Shown here piece after piece: positions 3,759 through 5,244 of a stretch of 5,244 bases of DNA; position 1 is the stretch's first letter, and each line of letters starts with the position of its first letter. The position numbers and the translations under genes were made by a program. The stretch is taken from the NCBI GenBank assembly GCA_905186105.1, contig LR994475.1:2395559-2400802 (forward strand), in the 5' to 3' direction. The DNA is from an uncultured Sutterella sp. GTDB taxonomy: Bacteria; Pseudomonadota; Gammaproteobacteria; Burkholderiales; Burkholderiaceae_F. Under the pieces are notes generated by a model that worked only from the letters and a program-made list of their open reading frames with translations, was not told the DNA's origin and ran no database searches.

Positions 3759-5244
3759 TTAGGGCTTCTCAAGAATATCCTTGAGTATTGGCGTAATAGA
3801 CAACCACGCGCGTTCAGACACTAACTTTGCACCAGCATCAGTTAAATGACCCGTATCAGTGTACAGTGGCTCTTTGTTTTTCCCCAACATCGAACAATAT
3901 TCATCATTACACAATGCTGCCCCCGACTCAATCACAAAGATTTGATCTGGGTAAGCCAGGTACCATTTTGTGAAGTATTCGCGCTGACTTGCTGATTGAT
4001 TGTCATAGGCTTTGCGAGCAATCCCACATTCGCCTTTAGTCAAATTGATCGGACGAATACCCATGCAATTTTCCATTTCGTTGGGCATTGTCGGATTATC
4101 AATCATGAAAGCAATCTTCTTGCCTGAATTGATGATATTCAACACCGTTTGCTTGAAAACAGCTTCAAAAGTGCTCTTCGAACCATCCTTCAAGAGAACC
4201 TCTTCGTCGGGATTAATGTTCCCCCAAGTATTCGAGATCACCACAAGTTTAGCGGATGAACGATGCACAGCATCCAAGACTGCATGAGCCTTCCCATCAC
4301 GAATCAATTGCTTTTCGGTAAAGCGCTGAACAACATCTTCTAACGGACGCGTGCCACCCGCTGCATAAATGTCTACACGAGCAAAATTCGGTGCAAATGA
4401 AGCAAAAACCGACTTCAAGTGTTCCGTATGAGAGTTACCAATCAACAGTACATTGCCGTCCTGCTTACCAGTCTGTGTCCAACAGTCAAAAATCGGATTG
4501 TCTGTACAACGATTCGCTTCTGGAGTTTGACGGTCATTGGTAATCGTCGTGAGTGCTTGACGCAAATCGGAACTTAGACGCTGAGGTACACCGTCAGTTT
4601 TAGAGACTGCTCCACCCAAAAGGGCGGTACCTAAGAGCGCCACGATTGTTCCGATCAACATCTTTTTGTCAGCCTTCATTTTGCGAATAGGCACCTCGAT
4701 AAACGTAAACGAGACATACGCAAAAAGACAAGCCAACAAAATCGCGATCCATTTAACATGCGTAGGAATATGCCCCGCATAACTAGAAAACGCGATCGAC
4801 AAAAAGACCCAATGCCACAAGTAAATCGGATAGCTCAACCAACCGACATACACCATAGATGAACGTGACAACACCGCTTTGTTAAACCAAGCTTCTTTAC
4901 CTGAAGCAATCAAAAGCACTGCGCAGAGCGTCGGAAAAATTGCCCAAACACCAGGATAAGCATCGGTTACCAACCCATAGGTAAACAGAATCGCAACTAA
5001 ACCTGTCGACGCAGCTAAAGAGAAAAACGTGCCATTACGTTCAAAGAATCGACGAATAGCGCCGTAGGTATTTGTGTCAGTCGCCCGATAGTGCACATAA
5101 GCCAAAAGAACCCCAGCGCCCAACTGCCAAAAACGGCAATGAGGCTAAAAGTATGCCTTAGAGTCACTAATCGGTTGATAGTACAAACCCGTCGCTAATG
5201 ACAAACCCACCATCAAAAGAAGCACACCCAAAATGCGGTACTTT
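3759..5244 (-). pseudogene. OafA/YrhL-type O-acyltransferase with C-terminal SGNH domain, broken by an in-frame TAG; partial at window edge
   Basis: OafA/YrhL-family inner-membrane proteins move acetyl groups onto surface or periplasmic polysaccharides: an AT3 multi-span domain brings acetyl across and a periplasmic SGNH domain transfers it. The minus-strand frame is open from the right edge to TAG at 5147-5145, then to TAA 3761-3759. Numbering from codon 5123, WLSYPIYLWHWV (95-106) and FIEVPIR (141-147) are AT3 landmarks, several membrane segments precede residue 170, and the SGNH domain has GNSH (229-232) and DTGH (423-426) as nucleophile and Asp/His blocks. The sequence before the TAG (QPISDSKAYF) and after it (PHCRFWQLGAG) reads continuously as a family segment, so the TAG most likely replaces a sense codon such as TCG. 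The first usable start after the TAG is TTG 5123, which has no ribosome site and would leave a fragment lacking most of the AT3 domain. A nonsense pseudogene is most likely; suppression or phase-variable loss are alternatives. Confidence 0.86.

Noticed and set aside
3538..3762. Plus-strand open frame of 74 codons after the orphan gene
   Set aside because: It runs through two strong terminator hairpins and the hairpin palindromes shape its composition. No ribosome site is seen.
4012..4287. Plus-strand open frame of 91 codons
   Set aside because: It is antisense to the SGNH domain of the acyltransferase, whose motifs are clear.
5121..5123. TTG 5123 as a genuine start of a 454-residue acyltransferase
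   Set aside because: The sequence upstream of the TAG continues the same membrane domain in frame, no ribosome site is present, and a protein starting there would lack most of the AT3 domain.

Overview
The window looks like a small accessory replicon or genomic-island segment from a proteobacterium (beta or gamma, low confidence). The organism guess rests on Gram-negative style Shine-Dalgarno sites, moderately AT-rich DNA, a TnpR/Pin-type resolvase and a phage-style helicase-loader module. No rRNA, tRNA, CRISPR array or complete insertion sequence was seen.

Layout. Positions 1-344 (minus strand) hold the N-terminal catalytic half of a serine resolvase that runs off the left edge. Positions 345-493 are noncoding, with TTGACA-type repeats that could be resolvase binding sites. 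Positions 494-2357 form a minus-strand, operon-like cluster read right to left. It has a 37-codon ORF (2357-2244), a helix-turn-helix protein (2247-1900), a winged-helix phage/plasmid replication protein (1913-1398) and a DnaC-like helicase-loader homologue (1294-494). Neighbouring frames overlap as TTGA and by 14 nt. Positions 2358-2524 are an AT-rich divergent regulatory region with a promoter candidate and inverted repeats. A plus-strand orphan gene of about 315 codons with a poly-glutamate tail ends at 3492. Two hairpin terminators (3651-3682 and 3703-3747) separate it from a minus-strand OafA/YrhL-type membrane O-acyltransferase. That gene fills 3759 to the right edge and is broken by an in-frame TAG at 5145-5147.

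How it may work together (inference). The winged-helix protein plus loader pair resembles the O/P-type initiator and loader modules of phages and phage-plasmids. The HTH protein would regulate or assist, and the resolvase would resolve multimers. The acyltransferase is an unrelated surface-polysaccharide gene next door.

Most notable points. (1) The loader homologue keeps its fold and zinc motif but has lost the Walker A lysine and the Walker B glutamate, so it looks like a pseudo-ATPase. (2) The HTH gene appears to begin in another frame, at an ATG with a good ribosome site, and the two frames meet at an A8T4 run fitting a -1 slippery site. (3) The divergent orphan gene shows the same arrangement at AAAACCCC just after a well-placed ATG. 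Points 2 and 3 may be recoding, genuine one-base deletions, or homopolymer errors in the assembly. (4) The acyltransferase carries a nonsense codon.
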